Assembly: GCA_031257115.1 (NCBI GenBank)
Contig: JAIRPF010000028.1
Span: 1-32,376, forward strand
Reading direction: 5' to 3'
From: Accumulibacter sp.
GTDB lineage: Bacteria > Pseudomonadota > Gammaproteobacteria > Burkholderiales > Rhodocyclaceae
Length of the DNA stretch: 32,376 bases
Shown piece by piece: positions 5,802-15,245 of the stretch. Both the position numbers and the translations under genes were made by a program. Below the pieces are notes generated by a model, which saw nothing but the letters and a program-made list of their open reading frames with translations, was not told the origin of the DNA and did not search any database. The number at the start of each line of letters is the position of its first letter. Within the stretch, counting starts at the first letter, position 1.

Positions 5802-6602
5802 ATGATGTTCCCGAATCGCGCGCGCGTTCTAGCGGCGAGGCTCTTCCCGTGGATCGAGCGCGCCGCCGTGGCGCTGGTCTGCTGGCAGGCCGCCGGAATG
5901 GCGTGGTGGCTGTTCGCGCCGGGCACGGCGGGGCCGATGCCGACGCCGCCCCGGCAAGCGCCCGCCCACGCTGAATCCCGCGACGCTTTCCTCGGCTGGT
6001 TTGGCGTCGAGACCCAGGCCGACGCGCCGGCGGCGAGCGAGTATTCGCTCATGGCCGTCATCGCCGGCCGGGACGGCGTGGCCCTGCTCAAGGGCGGCGA
6101 CGGCAAGGGCATCGCGGTGCGCACGGGAGATTCCGTCGATTCCGGGGGCCGCCTGCTCTCCGTCGAACCGAGCCGCGCCACGATAGAGCGCGGCGGAATC
6201 CGGCAGGCGATCGAATTGCCGCAGGCGGAACCGCGTTCCGCCATCACCCCCGCTCCCGCCGCCGCCGCGCCGCCGGCAAAACCCCCGGCGGCGCGGGCGA
6301 TCCGCATCACCCGCGGGCAGATGGTGGGCGTGATGCGCGACAGCAACGTGGCCGGCTGGGACAAGGGGCTGTCCAACGCGCCGGACGGCGGAATCCGCAT
6401 CGACCGGGCGGCGGCGCAGCCGTTCGCCAGGCTGTTGCAGCTCAGGGACGGCGATGTGCTCAAGAAAATCAACCAGCGCCCGCTCACGCAGCTCGCCGAT
6501 GTTTCACTCGTTTTTTTCCACTTCGGACAAAGCCCGTCGGTAGACCTCGAACTCATCCGCCGCGGCGCTTCCATGACCCAGCGTTACGACATCCAGCCAT
6601 AA
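5802..6602 (+). CDS. gspC: Type II secretion system protein GspC
   Basis: A 266-residue bitopic inner-membrane protein. It has a short cytoplasmic start, a membrane helix at about 20-38 (AAVALVCWQAAGMAWW), the periplasmic homology region with SLMAVIAG...GVALL (about 80-110), an Ala/Pro linker (about 145-168), and a C-terminal PDZ-like region with DGDVLKKINQRPL. GspC links the inner-membrane platform to the secretin GspD and takes part in substrate choice. The plan and length fit GspC, and it lies directly before gspD. Six bases separate it from gspD, so the two are cotranscribed. ATG ATG at the start gives two equivalent initiation choices. Confidence 0.87.
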   Translation: MMFPNRARVLAARLFPWIERAAVALVCWQAAGMAWWLFAPGTAGPMPTPPRQAPAHAESRDAFLGWFGVETQADAPAASEYSLMAVIAGRDGVALLKGGDGKGIAVRTGDSVDSGGRLLSVEPSRATIERGGIRQAIELPQAEPRSAITPAPAAAAPPAKPPAARAIRITRGQMVGVMRDSNVAGWDKGLSNAPDGGIRIDRAAAQPFARLLQLRDGDVLKKINQRPLTQLADVSLVFFHFGQSPSVDLELIRRGASMTQRYDIQP

Positions 6603-6608
6603 AAAATC

Positions 6609-8747
6609 ATGAAAAACCATTCCATCCGTCCGTTTCTGTGCGTTCTGCTGTTCTGTGCCGGCCTGACGGCGGCGCGGGCGGCCGACGACGCGGTGACACT
6701 CAATTTCGTCAACTCCGACATCGAGTCCACGATCAAGGCCGTCGGCATCATCACCGGCAAGAATTTCCTGATCGACCCGAAGGTCAAGGGCACGGTCAAC
6801 ATCGTTTCGAGCCAGCCCGTGGATCGCTCGCTGATCTATCCGATCCTGCTCTCGGCCCTGCGCCAGCAGGGGTTCACGGCGGTGGAAAACGACAGCATCG
6901 TCAAGGTCATGCCGGACGCCGACGCCCGCACCCAGGCCATGCAGGTCTTTTCGCGCGCGGGCCGGGCCGCCGGCGACCAGATCGTGACCAAGGTCTTCCC
7001 GCTCACCCACGCATCGGCCGCCCAACTGGTGACGACCTTGCGCCCGCTGGCTTCCTCGGCCAATTTCCTGGCCGCCTACCCCGGCGGCAACGCCATCGTG
7101 GTGACCGATTACGCCGACAACGTGACCCGCGTCAGCGAGATCGTCGACGTCATCGACCAGCCGGCGGACAACGACATCATCCCGATCCGCATCCGGCACG
7201 CCTCCGCGCTGGACGTGGCGCAAACCATCGGCCGCCTGATGCCGGAGGTTTTCGTCCAGGGCGTGGCCTCGCCCATGCCGCTCCCGGAGGGAGTCAGGCG
7301 CACGGTGGTCGTCTCCGACGTCCGCAACAACCAGTTGCTCGTGCGCAGCCAGGCGAGCGCGCACGGCAGGCAGATTCGCGCGCTGGTCGCCAACCTCGAC
7401 ACGCCGGCGGCGTCCGGCAGCAACATCAACGTCGTCTATCTGCGCAACGCCGAGGCCGTGGCGCTGGCCAACACGCTGAAGGGCATCCTGACGGGCAGCG
7501 GCGACGACAGTTCCTCGTCGTCGGGGTTTTCGCGGACGGGCGCCTCTTCCATGACCTCCGGACTGTCCGGCACGGGTTCGAGTTTCAGCGGAACGTCCGC
7601 CAGCGGCGCTACCAACGGCGCGTCCTCGCAAACGTCGATGCTCTCCGGCGGTTCCACGTCGTCCATCGGCGGCGCGCAACCGTCGGCGTCGGGCCTGAGC
7701 GTCGAAGTGGGCGGCGCGACGGTCATCATCCGGGCCGACAGCACGACCAACGCCCTGGTCATCACCGCGCCGGATCACATCTACAACAACCTGCGCGCGG
7801 TGATCGACAAGCTGGACGTGCGCCGGGCGCAAATCTACATCGAGGCACTGATCGCCGAGGTCAATGTCTCCAGGGGCGAGGAGCTGGGCGTGCAATGGGC
7901 CGCCGGCGGCACGAACTCGTCGGGATCGAGCATGGGAGGCGTGGTGTCCAACATCAGTCCGACGGCCACCAACCTCGGCGCCCTGTATTCGGGCTATCTC
8001 GCCAGTTCGATGCAGCTTCCCCAGACCTTCAGCCTGGGACTCTTTGCCGGCAACATCGGCGTGCTGGCCACCGCGCTCGAAAGCAACGGCGCCGGCAATG
8101 TCCTGTCCACGCCCAATCTGCTGATGCTCGACAACGAGGAGGCGCGGATCATGGTCGGGCAGAACATCCCGATCCTGACCGGCTCCTACACCACGGTCTC
8201 CGGCAGCACGACCAACCCGTTCCAGACCGTCGAACGCAAGGACGTGGGCATCGTGCTCAAGATCAAGCCGCAGATTTCCGACAGCGGCTCGATCACCCTG
8301 ACCGTCGCCCAGGAGGTTTCCAGCGTCGACAACTCGGTCGACACCGCGGGCGCGGGCCTCGCCACCAAGGTTCGCCAGATCGACACGAAGGTGCTCGTCG
8401 ACGACGGCCAGACGATCGTTCTCGGCGGCCTGATCGAGGACAAAGTGACCGAATCGAAATTCAAGGTGCCGCTCCTGGGCGACATCCCCTGGCTCGGCGG
8501 CATGTTCCGCTACGAGACGCGCGACCGCTCGAAGGTCAATCTGATGGTCTTCCTGCGGCCGACCATCCTGCGCGACGGAAAATCGAGCCAGGCGCTGTCG
8601 TCGGAACGCTACGAATACCTGCGCGCCGAGCAGGCGAAATTCGCCACGCCCGCGGACGAAGCGCCCGTGCAACTGCCGCCGCTCGACTCGTCCCCATCCG
8701 CCGGCCCCAGGGACGTCGACGACATGCCCACGTGGTTCCATGAGTGA
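6609..8747 (+). CDS. gspD: Type II secretion system secretin GspD
   Basis: A 712-residue outer-membrane channel protein. A signal peptide ends at ARA (residue 24). The N0 domain begins at VTLNFVNSDIES, and N1-N3 follow to about residue 400. The secretin core carries ALIAEVNVSRGEELGVQW, VLSTPNLLMLDNEEA and VPLLGDIPWLGGMF. N3 contains a Ser/Gly-rich insert at about 296-360, a common variable loop. Fifteen copies form the gate through which folded exoproteins leave the cell in characterised systems. It overlaps gspE by eight bases. The whole sequence is consistent with a functional secretin; a pilotin is not visible in the window. Confidence 0.95.
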   Translation: MKNHSIRPFLCVLLFCAGLTAARAADDAVTLNFVNSDIESTIKAVGIITGKNFLIDPKVKGTVNIVSSQPVDRSLIYPILLSALRQQGFTAVENDSIVKVMPDADARTQAMQVFSRAGRAAGDQIVTKVFPLTHASAAQLVTTLRPLASSANFLAAYPGGNAIVVTDYADNVTRVSEIVDVIDQPADNDIIPIRIRHASALDVAQTIGRLMPEVFVQGVASPMPLPEGVRRTVVVSDVRNNQLLVRSQASAHGRQIRALVANLDTPAASGSNINVVYLRNAEAVALANTLKGILTGSGDDSSSSSGFSRTGASSMTSGLSGTGSSFSGTSASGATNGASSQTSMLSGGSTSSIGGAQPSASGLSVEVGGATVIIRADSTTNALVITAPDHIYNNLRAVIDKLDVRRAQIYIEALIAEVNVSRGEELGVQWAAGGTNSSGSSMGGVVSNISPTATNLGALYSGYLASSMQLPQTFSLGLFAGNIGVLATALESNGAGNVLSTPNLLMLDNEEARIMVGQNIPILTGSYTTVSGSTTNPFQTVERKDVGIVLKIKPQISDSGSITLTVAQEVSSVDNSVDTAGAGLATKVRQIDTKVLVDDGQTIVLGGLIEDKVTESKFKVPLLGDIPWLGGMFRYETRDRSKVNLMVFLRPTILRDGKSSQALSSERYEYLRAEQAKFATPADEAPVQLPPLDSSPSAGPRDVDDMPTWFHE

Positions 8748-10209
8748 TTCCGTCGTCACCTACGCCTACGCCAGGGAATTCGGGCTGTTCGACGCCGGCG
8801 AGGAAAACGGCGTCCGCCGCGTGCTGTTCCGCGCCGGGGGCGATCCGGGCGCGCTGAGCGAATTGCAGCGCCACTACGCGCAGCCGCTCAACGTGCAGGT
8901 ACTGGAATCCGGCGCGTTCCAGGAACGCCTGGCGCGGGCCTTCAACGAGGCGGGCACGGGCGCGGCGAGCATGGTCGACGACCTGGCGGGCATGGACGAC
9001 CTCGCAAACCTGCTCGAAGAAATGCCGGAACTCGAAGATCTGATGGACGTCGAGGAGGACGCTCCGGTCATCCGGCTCATCAATACGCTGCTCGCGCAGG
9101 CCCTGCGGGAAAACGCCTCCGACGTGCATTTCGAGATGTTCGAGACGCGGGCGACCGTGCGTTTCCGCGTCGACGGGCAATTGCGCGACGTGATCGAACC
9201 CAAGCGGGGCCTGCACGCGGCGATGGTTTCGCGCGTCAAGGTCATGGCCGGGCTGGACATCGCCGAAAAACGCCTGCCGCAGGACGGGCGGATCGCGCTG
9301 AGGATCGCCGGCAGGCCGGTCGACGTGCGCGTGTCGACCCTGCCCGCCGGCCACGGCGAGCGCGTCGTCCTGCGCCTGCTCGACAAATCGGCGGGCCGGC
9401 TCGAACTCGAAAAGCTCGGTATGCGCCCGGAAACCTTCGGGAGCCTGCAACACCTGCTGCGGCAGCCGCACGGCATCCTGCTCGTCACCGGCCCGACCGG
9501 CTCCGGCAAGACGACCACGCTGTACGCCGCGCTTTCGGGCATGGACAGCCACACCACGAACATCATGACCGTCGAAGACCCGATCGAATACGACCTCGAC
9601 GGCGTCGGGCAGACGCAGATCAACACGCGCATCGACATGAGTTTCGCCCGCGCCCTGCGCGCGATCCTGCGGCAGGACCCGGACGTCATCATGATCGGCG
9701 AAATCCGCGACCGCGAGACGGCGCAAATCGCCGTGCAGGCGTCGCTGACCGGCCACCTGGTGCTGGCCACGCTGCACACCAACGACGCGCCGAGCGCGAT
9801 CACCCGCTTGGTCGACATGGGCATCGAGCCGTTCCTGCTGGCCTCCTCGACCATCGGCGTGCTGGCGCAGCGCTTGGCGCGCCGCCTGTGCCCGGAGTGC
9901 CGGCAAGCCTACAAGCCGGACACCGGCGAACGGGATCTGCTCGGACTCAAGCGCCCGCGCACGCTCTACCGCGCGGTGGGCTGCGCCGTGTGCAACCAGA
10001 CCGGCTACCGGGGGCGCACCGGCCTCTATGAGCTGCTGGTGGTGGACGAAACGATCCGCGCCCTGGTGCACCGCGGCGGCAACGAGCAGGAAATACGCGA
10101 CCAGGGGCTGAAAAACGGCATGACGCTGTTGCGCGACGACGGCGTGGCGCGCGTGCTGGAGGGCGAAACCACGCTCGACGAAGTGCTGCGCGTGACGAGG
10201 GAGGGCTGA
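8740..10209 (+). CDS. gspE: Type II secretion system ATPase GspE
   Basis: A 489-residue cytoplasmic motor ATPase. The Walker A motif GPTGSGKTTT starts at residue 251. The Asp box EDPIEYDLDGVGQTQIN, Walker B DPDVIMIGEIRD (about 313-324) and His box TGHLVLATLHTND are complete. The zinc-binding loop is present with two CxxC pairs (C384, C387, C415, C418), which marks GspE/PilB-type assembly ATPases. The gene sits between gspD and gspL, so GspE rather than PilB is the right call. The N-terminal region is about 100 residues, which is short, as in single N-domain GspE proteins. It acts with GspL at the membrane to drive pseudopilus growth. gspF, usually the next gene, is missing; gspL follows after six bases. 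Confidence 0.95.
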   Translation: MSDSVVTYAYAREFGLFDAGEENGVRRVLFRAGGDPGALSELQRHYAQPLNVQVLESGAFQERLARAFNEAGTGAASMVDDLAGMDDLANLLEEMPELEDLMDVEEDAPVIRLINTLLAQALRENASDVHFEMFETRATVRFRVDGQLRDVIEPKRGLHAAMVSRVKVMAGLDIAEKRLPQDGRIALRIAGRPVDVRVSTLPAGHGERVVLRLLDKSAGRLELEKLGMRPETFGSLQHLLRQPHGILLVTGPTGSGKTTTLYAALSGMDSHTTNIMTVEDPIEYDLDGVGQTQINTRIDMSFARALRAILRQDPDVIMIGEIRDRETAQIAVQASLTGHLVLATLHTNDAPSAITRLVDMGIEPFLLASSTIGVLAQRLARRLCPECRQAYKPDTGERDLLGLKRPRTLYRAVGCAVCNQTGYRGRTGLYELLVVDETIRALVHRGGNEQEIRDQGLKNGMTLLRDDGVARVLEGETTLDEVLRVTREG

Positions 10210-10215
10210 CGGATC

Positions 10216-11304
10216 ATGGCCGTTCCGCAGCGTTTCTCCATCCTGCGCGTCGGCCTGCCGCCGGGCGATGCGTGGTCCGGCCTCGCGTGGAGCGGCTTTT
10301 CCGCCGGCTACGTCCTGTCCGGGAATGGAGTGAGTCCGGCCGACGCCCTGCCGGACGCGGACGAACTGGAAATCCTCCTGCCCGCCTGCCGCGTCTCGAT
10401 GCACCGGCTCGAACTGCCGGAACGGGCGGGCAAGCACCTCGACGCGCTGATCCGGCAGGCGCTTGAAGACCGTCTGCTCGGCGACCGGGCCGACGCGCTC
10501 GCCGTATCCGGCGCGTCAAAGGGAATCGAGCGGCGCGTTTGGGTATGCGGCCGCCGCTGGCTCGAAGGCGCCCTGGAACGCCTGGCGGCCGCCGGCCGGT
10601 ACGCGGACGGCCTCGTCCCGGAGTACGAATTGCTGCCGGAGAGCGAAAACGCGACGGTCTTCGCGGCGGCGACGGGCGGGACGATCTTCCGCACCGCCTC
10701 GGGACAATTCGGTATCGCCGGCAACGAAGCGGCCGAGGCGGTGATCGCCCAGCTCGCGGGCGGCGAGGCGCTCCAGCGCGCCGGGGACATCGCGCGCCGG
10801 CCCTGCCCGCCCGGCGGCCGGGCCGCCTTGCCCCCGGCGCTCGCGCGCCTCGCCAGCCGGCGGCTCGATCTGCGGCCGCTGCGCGCGACGGGCGCGCTGC
10901 TGGCCGCTTCGATCATCCTGGCCCTGCTCGCCGCCGTCGCGCACTGGCGGCATCTGGAAAACCGCGCGGCGAATCTCCAGCATGAAATCCGGCAGACGTT
11001 CGCGGCGGCCTTTCCCGGCACGCCGATCGTCGATCCCATCCTGCAATGGGAAAGCAAGCGGCGCGAATCCACGCAGACGCGGGATGACGCGCTCGACGCG
11101 GCCATCGGCCTCGCGGCCCGCCTCAAGATTCCGGTCAAGCCGCGCGGCATTGAGGCCAGCGAAGCGGGCGTGCGCCTGACCCTGACCGACAGCGACGCCG
11201 CGCAATACCAGTCGCGGCTCGAAGCGGCCGGCAAGCCGGAAAAAACGCCGGCCGGGCCGGGCTTCACGCAATTCCTCTACCGCCCCGGGCGGGAACAACG
11301 CTGA
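10216..11304 (+). CDS. gspL: Type II secretion system protein GspL
   Basis: A 362-residue protein with an actin-like cytoplasmic part (about 1-215), one membrane helix (about 222-245, GALLAASIILALLAAVAHW) and a periplasmic ferredoxin-like part. ILLPACRVSMHRLELPERAG is typical of the GspL N-domain. GspL anchors the ATPase GspE to the membrane and pairs with GspM. The start six bases after gspE puts the two partners side by side, skipping the usual gspF-K block. The sequence of this family is poorly conserved, so the call rests on plan, size and neighbours. Confidence 0.85.
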   Translation: MAVPQRFSILRVGLPPGDAWSGLAWSGFSAGYVLSGNGVSPADALPDADELEILLPACRVSMHRLELPERAGKHLDALIRQALEDRLLGDRADALAVSGASKGIERRVWVCGRRWLEGALERLAAAGRYADGLVPEYELLPESENATVFAAATGGTIFRTASGQFGIAGNEAAEAVIAQLAGGEALQRAGDIARRPCPPGGRAALPPALARLASRRLDLRPLRATGALLAASIILALLAAVAHWRHLENRAANLQHEIRQTFAAAFPGTPIVDPILQWESKRRESTQTRDDALDAAIGLAARLKIPVKPRGIEASEAGVRLTLTDSDAAQYQSRLEAAGKPEKTPAGPGFTQFLYRPGREQR

Positions 11305-11315
11305 AGGGGCGCATC

Positions 11316-11804
11316 GTGCCGATCCAGCAGAAAGCATGGCAGTGGTGGCAGGAACGTTCCGGGCGGGAGCGCCGGATCCTCGTGATATGGGCGGCGTCCG
11401 TCGCCGTGCTGGCGCTGTGGTTCGGTGTGTGCGCGCCGTTGTTCCAGCGCATCGGCGTCCTGGAAAAAAGGGTTCCCGAACTGGAAATGCTGCTCACCCG
11501 CATGCGCGCGCAACCAACCGCCGGAGCGGGCGCGGCCAGCGCGGCGGCGCGGCAGGCGGGCGAGGATCTGCGCAGCGTACTGTACGGCCGGCTCGCCGAA
11601 AGCAAGATCAGCGCGGAACTGCGGGCATTGTCGCCGACGCGCGTCGAAATGCGCCTGCCGGAAATGCCGATGAAGGAGGCGCTCGACACGCTGGATGACC
11701 TGCGCCGCCAAACGGGTACCCGCGCCGTGGTGTTCAGCGCGAGGAGCGAGGGTTCCGCCGACGGAAACGCGCGCGTCGTCGTCGAACTGGAGCGCAATCC
11801 ATGA
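11316..11804 (+). CDS. gspM: Type II secretion system protein GspM
   Basis: A 162-residue bitopic protein: a short cytoplasmic start (QKAWQWWQERSGRERR), a membrane helix at about 20-43 (ILVIWAASVAVLALWFGVCA), then a periplasmic ferredoxin-like domain containing LRALSPTRVEMRLPEMPMKE. It stabilises GspL and the assembly platform in known systems. The start codon is GTG, with GAAGGGG a few bases upstream, and this choice leaves 11 bases after gspL. The stop codon overlaps the gspN start (ATGA). Confidence 0.85.
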   Translation: MPIQQKAWQWWQERSGRERRILVIWAASVAVLALWFGVCAPLFQRIGVLEKRVPELEMLLTRMRAQPTAGAGAASAAARQAGEDLRSVLYGRLAESKISAELRALSPTRVEMRLPEMPMKEALDTLDDLRRQTGTRAVVFSARSEGSADGNARVVVELERNP

Positions 11805-12529
11805 AACGGCGCTCGCTTCCCGCGTGGCGGACGCTCCTGTTCGCCGCCGGCGTCTTCGTCATCGCCCTGGTCGTCCGCCTGCCGGCGAGTTTCGCCACGC
11901 TCGCCCTGCCGCCGGAAATCCAGGCGAGGGGCGTGGAAGGCACCCTCTGGAGCGGCCGGGCTTCCGCCGCCGGTGTCGGCGGCGTGCTCGTCCAGGAACA
12001 AATCGCCTGGGACTTCCTGCCGGAGGCGCTGCTGGACGCGAAACTGGCCTGGTCGATCACCGGCCGGTCGTCGGGCGAGACGAGCCGGCTCGAACTGGCG
12101 GTGCGCCCCGGCGGCGTGGAATTGAACGGAGTCAATCTGGTCCTGCCGCTCGAACCGCTGGCCGCGCTGCATCCGCGGCTCAAATCGGCGCAATTGGGCG
12201 CGGCGCTGCGCGTCACCGCGAAAAACCTGAGTCCGCATTCGCCGATCACGGTCTCGGCGGCGATCGAGCATCTGTTCACGCCGCTTTCGCCGCAGGGGGA
12301 ACTGGGCAGTTACCGGCTCGATTGCAAGGGGGACGCCGGCGGCAAGGGCGACTGGCAGATCGCCACCGTCACCGGGGTGCTGCAAATCGCCGGGAAAGGC
12401 GCGTTCGACATCGGCCAGTCCAGGATCGACGGCCGCCTCACCCTGACGCCGCGCTCCCCGATCCCCGGCCTTTCTCCCCTGCTGGAGACCCTGCCCAGGG
12501 CCGGAGAAGGATTCGCGGTGAGTTTTTGA
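11801..12529 (+). CDS. gspN: Type II secretion system protein GspN
   Basis: A 242-residue protein with an N-terminal membrane helix (LLFAAGVFVIALVVRLPA) and a periplasmic beta-rich body. GTLWSGRASAAGVGG near residue 50 and WSITGRSSG further on are typical of the GspN family. GspN is an accessory component present in only some type II systems and its exact role is unsettled. It overlaps gspM by four bases and ends the operon. The hairpin that follows has no T-run. Confidence 0.82.
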   Translation: MKRRSLPAWRTLLFAAGVFVIALVVRLPASFATLALPPEIQARGVEGTLWSGRASAAGVGGVLVQEQIAWDFLPEALLDAKLAWSITGRSSGETSRLELAVRPGGVELNGVNLVLPLEPLAALHPRLKSAQLGAALRVTAKNLSPHSPITVSAAIEHLFTPLSPQGELGSYRLDCKGDAGGKGDWQIATVTGVLQIAGKGAFDIGQSRIDGRLTLTPRSPIPGLSPLLETLPRAGEGFAVSF

Positions 12530-12925
12530 GATTTCCGCCGCGCGCTTCGACGAAGGGCGGCGAAAATCCGAAAAAATCCATGCCCCGCGCCAAGGCTTGC
12601 TTCTTCCGGAAGCGGCGTCACCGGAACCATCGCGCCATCCCCTGCGCCGGGCGGCCGGATTTCCGGGGATTCGCGCTCATTCCAATTCCGGATGGCCCGC
12701 GCCTGCCGGCTTTGCCTTGCCGCGCCGCTTGCGCTGTCCGCGGCTCGTCTTTGCGGCGCGATCGATTTGGAAATGAAAGAGCAATGGATGTCATCTCGGC
12801 GGCGGCCCATTCCCGCCGCGCCCGGAACCGATCGGCGGGTTTTCCGGGGAGGATGAGGCCGTGGGGGAAAACACGGCTCACCCCACGAAACCCCTTGCGC
12901 TTTCATCCGCCGGACGGCGGCGGCG
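12530..12925. other. Gap between gspN and metG
   Basis: Directly after the gspN stop, GATTTCCGCCGC (12530-12541) pairs with GCGGCGAAAATC (12557-12568) with one mismatch, and the loop itself can pair as CTTCG-A-CGAAG. A-rich rather than T-rich sequence follows, so it is not a standard terminator on either strand. It may still protect the operon's 3' end. In the remaining 350 bases no convincing gene, repeat or terminator is seen; the open frames there lack family resemblance. Confidence 0.4.
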
Positions 12926-15043
12926 TCATTTCACGCGCATACCGGGTTGCGCGCCGCTGTCCGGGGCGAGCAGGAAAATGCCGGGGGTTTTGCCTTCGGG
13001 GTCGGAGGCGGCGAGGATCATGCCCTCGGAGAGGCCGAAGCGCATCTTGCGCGGCGCGAGGTTGGCGACCATCACCGTCATGCGGCCGACGAGCCGCGCC
13101 GGGTCGTAGGCCGACTTGATGCCGGCGAAGACTTGGCGCGGTTTTTCCTCGCCGATGTCGAGCGACAGGCGGACGAGCCTCTCCGCGCCCTCGACGTGAC
13201 CGGCGTCGACGATCCGCGCGACCTTCAGTTCCACTTTCATGAAGTCCTCGATGCCGATCGTCCCGCCACCGGCGTCGGCGGACGCGGGCGTTCCTGCCCC
13301 TGTCCCTATCTCTGTCCCCGTTTCCGGCTTCTTTTCCGGGGTTTCTTCCTTCTTCGCCTGGGCGGGCGCGAGCGACTCCCTGTTGGCTTCGACGAGCGCG
13401 GCAACCCGTTTGGAGTCGATGCGCGTCATCAGGTGGCTGTAGGCATTGATCGCGTGGCCTTCCGGCAGGGCCGCCGCCACGTCGTCCCAGGTGAGCGGCG
13501 CGATGCCGAGAAAGGCCTCGACGGCTCCGGCGACCCTGGGCAGCACCGGCTTCAAATACAGCGTCAGCAGGCGGAAAGCCTCGATGGCCTGCGAGCAGGC
13601 GGCGTGCAGTTCGGCTTCCCGGCCCGCCTGTTTGGCGAGTTCCCACGGTTTTTTGTCGTTGACGAAAACGTTCGCCGCGTCGGCCAGCGCCATGATCTCG
13701 CGCAGGGCGCGGCCGAATTCGCGCTGTTCGTAGGCTTCGGCGATGCGGGCGGACGCCTCGCGCAGGGGCTTTTGCCATTCGGCCCCGGCCGCCGCGAGCC
13801 GGCCGCCGAATTTCTTGCCGATGAAGCCGGCGCAGCGGCTGGCGATGTTGACGTATTTGCCGATCAGGTCGGAATTGACGCGGGCGACGAAATCCTCCAG
13901 GTTGAGGTCGATGTCCTCCATCGTGGCGTTCAGCTTGGCGGCGTAGTAGTAGCGCAGCCATTCGGGATCGAGGCCGGTTTCGAGGTAGCTTTCGGCGGTG
14001 ATGAAGGTGCCGCGCGACTTGCTCATCTTGGCGCCGTCGACGGTCAGGAAGCCGTGCGCGAAAACGCCGCTCGGCGTGCGGAAGCCGGCATGTTCGAGCT
14101 TGGCCGGCCAGAACAGCGCATGGAAATACAAAATATCCTTGCCGATGAAGTGATACATCTCGGTCTCGGTATCGGGCCTGAACCAGGCGTCGAAGTCGAT
14201 GCCGCGCCGGTCGCACAGGTTCTTGAACGATCCCATGTAGCCGATCGGCGCGTCGAGCCAGACGTAGAAATACTTGCCTGGCGCGCCGGGAATCTCGAAG
14301 CCGAAATACGGCGCGTCGCGCGAAATGTCCCAGTCGGTCAGCCGGCTTTCGCCCTCGCCGCCCAGCCATTCCTGCATTTTGTTGGCCGCTTCCGGTTGCA
14401 GGCGTCCGGGTTCGCGCGTCCAGCGGCGCAGAAAACCCTGGCAGCGCGCGTCCGAAAGCCTGAAGAAATAATGGTCGGAATCGCGCAGTTCCGGCCTGGC
14501 GCCCGATACCGCCGAATACGGATTCTTCAGTTCGTTCGGCGTGTAGGCCGCGCCGCAAGCTTCGCAGTTGTCGCCGTATTGATCCTTCGCGCCGCATTTC
14601 GGGCATTCGCCCTTGATGAAGCGGTCGGGCAGGAACAACTGCTTGACCGGATCGTAGTATTGCTCGATCGTGCGCTTCTCGATCAGCCCGTTTTTTTCGA
14701 GGCGGGCATAGATGGTGTTGCAAAACGCCTGGGTTTCCGGCGAATGCGTGCTGTGGAAATTGTCGAAAGCGACGTGGAAACCGGCGAAATCCCTCGCGTG
14801 CTCGCCATGCACGCGCCCGATCAGCGCCTCCGGCGTGACGCCGTCCTTTTCCGCGCGCAGCATGATCGGCGTGCCGTGCGTGTCGTCGGCGCAGACGTAC
14901 CAGCATTCGGCGACCCTGTCCCTGGGCTGCATCTTCTGGAAACGTACCCAGATGTCGGTCTGGATGTATTCGACGAGATGGCCGAGATGGATGGCGCCGT
15001 TGGCATACGGCAGGGCGGAGGTGACGAGGATTTTGCGGGGCAT
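12926..15043 (-). CDS. metG: Methionyl-tRNA synthetase
   Basis: A 705-residue class I synthetase that charges tRNA-Met. [16 protein letters not shown] is the standard opening, which fixes the start at 15043 although the frame stays open to 15301. The HIGH motif reads HLGH (residues 19-22) and KMSKSRGT lies at about residue 339. A zinc knuckle with CPKCG...CEACG is at about 145-165, placing it in the E. coli-like class. After a charged linker, the C-terminal 100 residues ([27 protein letters not shown]) form the Trbp111-like dimerisation and tRNA-binding domain. All expected parts are present. The upstream side towards holA contains a common CCACAGAGACA-type repeat, read on the minus strand. 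Confidence 0.97.
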   Translation of the reverse strand: MPRKILVTSALPYANGAIHLGHLVEYIQTDIWVRFQKMQPRDRVAECWYVCADDTHGTPIMLRAEKDGVTPEALIGRVHGEHARDFAGFHVAFDNFHSTHSPETQAFCNTIYARLEKNGLIEKRTIEQYYDPVKQLFLPDRFIKGECPKCGAKDQYGDNCEACGAAYTPNELKNPYSAVSGARPELRDSDHYFFRLSDARCQGFLRRWTREPGRLQPEAANKMQEWLGGEGESRLTDWDISRDAPYFGFEIPGAPGKYFYVWLDAPIGYMGSFKNLCDRRGIDFDAWFRPDTETEMYHFIGKDILYFHALFWPAKLEHAGFRTPSGVFAHGFLTVDGAKMSKSRGTFITAESYLETGLDPEWLRYYYAAKLNATMEDIDLNLEDFVARVNSDLIGKYVNIASRCAGFIGKKFGGRLAAAGAEWQKPLREASARIAEAYEQREFGRALREIMALADAANVFVNDKKPWELAKQAGREAELHAACSQAIEAFRLLTLYLKPVLPRVAGAVEAFLGIAPLTWDDVAAALPEGHAINAYSHLMTRIDSKRVAALVEANRESLAPAQAKKEETPEKKPETGTEIGTGAGTPASADAGGGTIGIEDFMKVELKVARIVDAGHVEGAERLVRLSLDIGEEKPRQVFAGIKSAYDPARLVGRMTVMVANLAPRKMRFGLSEGMILAASDPEGKTPGIFLLAPDSGAQPGMRVK

Positions 15044-15170
15044 GGAAGGCGATCCCTGGTTTGTTCGTTCGGGCCGCGCGGCGGCGCGGAAAAACCGCCA
15101 TTCTAACAAAGCGCGGCGCGGGCCAGAAGCCGCCTCCGGCCGTTTGCGCCGATCCGCCGCCATCTTCCGG

Positions 15171-15210
15171 CTTTCTCCGTGTCTCTTTTTCCTTGTCTCT
15201 GTGGTAAAAA
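15171..15210. repeat. CTCCGTGTCTC-type intergenic repeat
   Basis: CTTTCTCCGTGTCTCTTTTT followed by CCTTGTCTCTGTGGTAAAAAG, read on the minus strand, resembles the CCACAGAGACACAGAG words scattered in many bacterial genomes. Shorter relatives (GCCACGGAAGGCGCGGAGG at 20476-20494 and GGCCACGGAGAGCGCGGAGA at 22594-22613) stand in two other gaps. Function is unknown. Confidence 0.4.
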
Positions 15211-15245
15211 GCTCCCGTGCCGATTCACTCATGGAATGAGAAATC

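Noticed and set aside
6504-8759. 751-residue frame antisense to gspD
   Set aside because: Typical antisense frame of a GC-rich gene; gspD has complete secretin motifs.
12947-15106. 719-residue plus-strand frame opposite metG
   Set aside because: No recognisable motif; metG on the other strand is complete.
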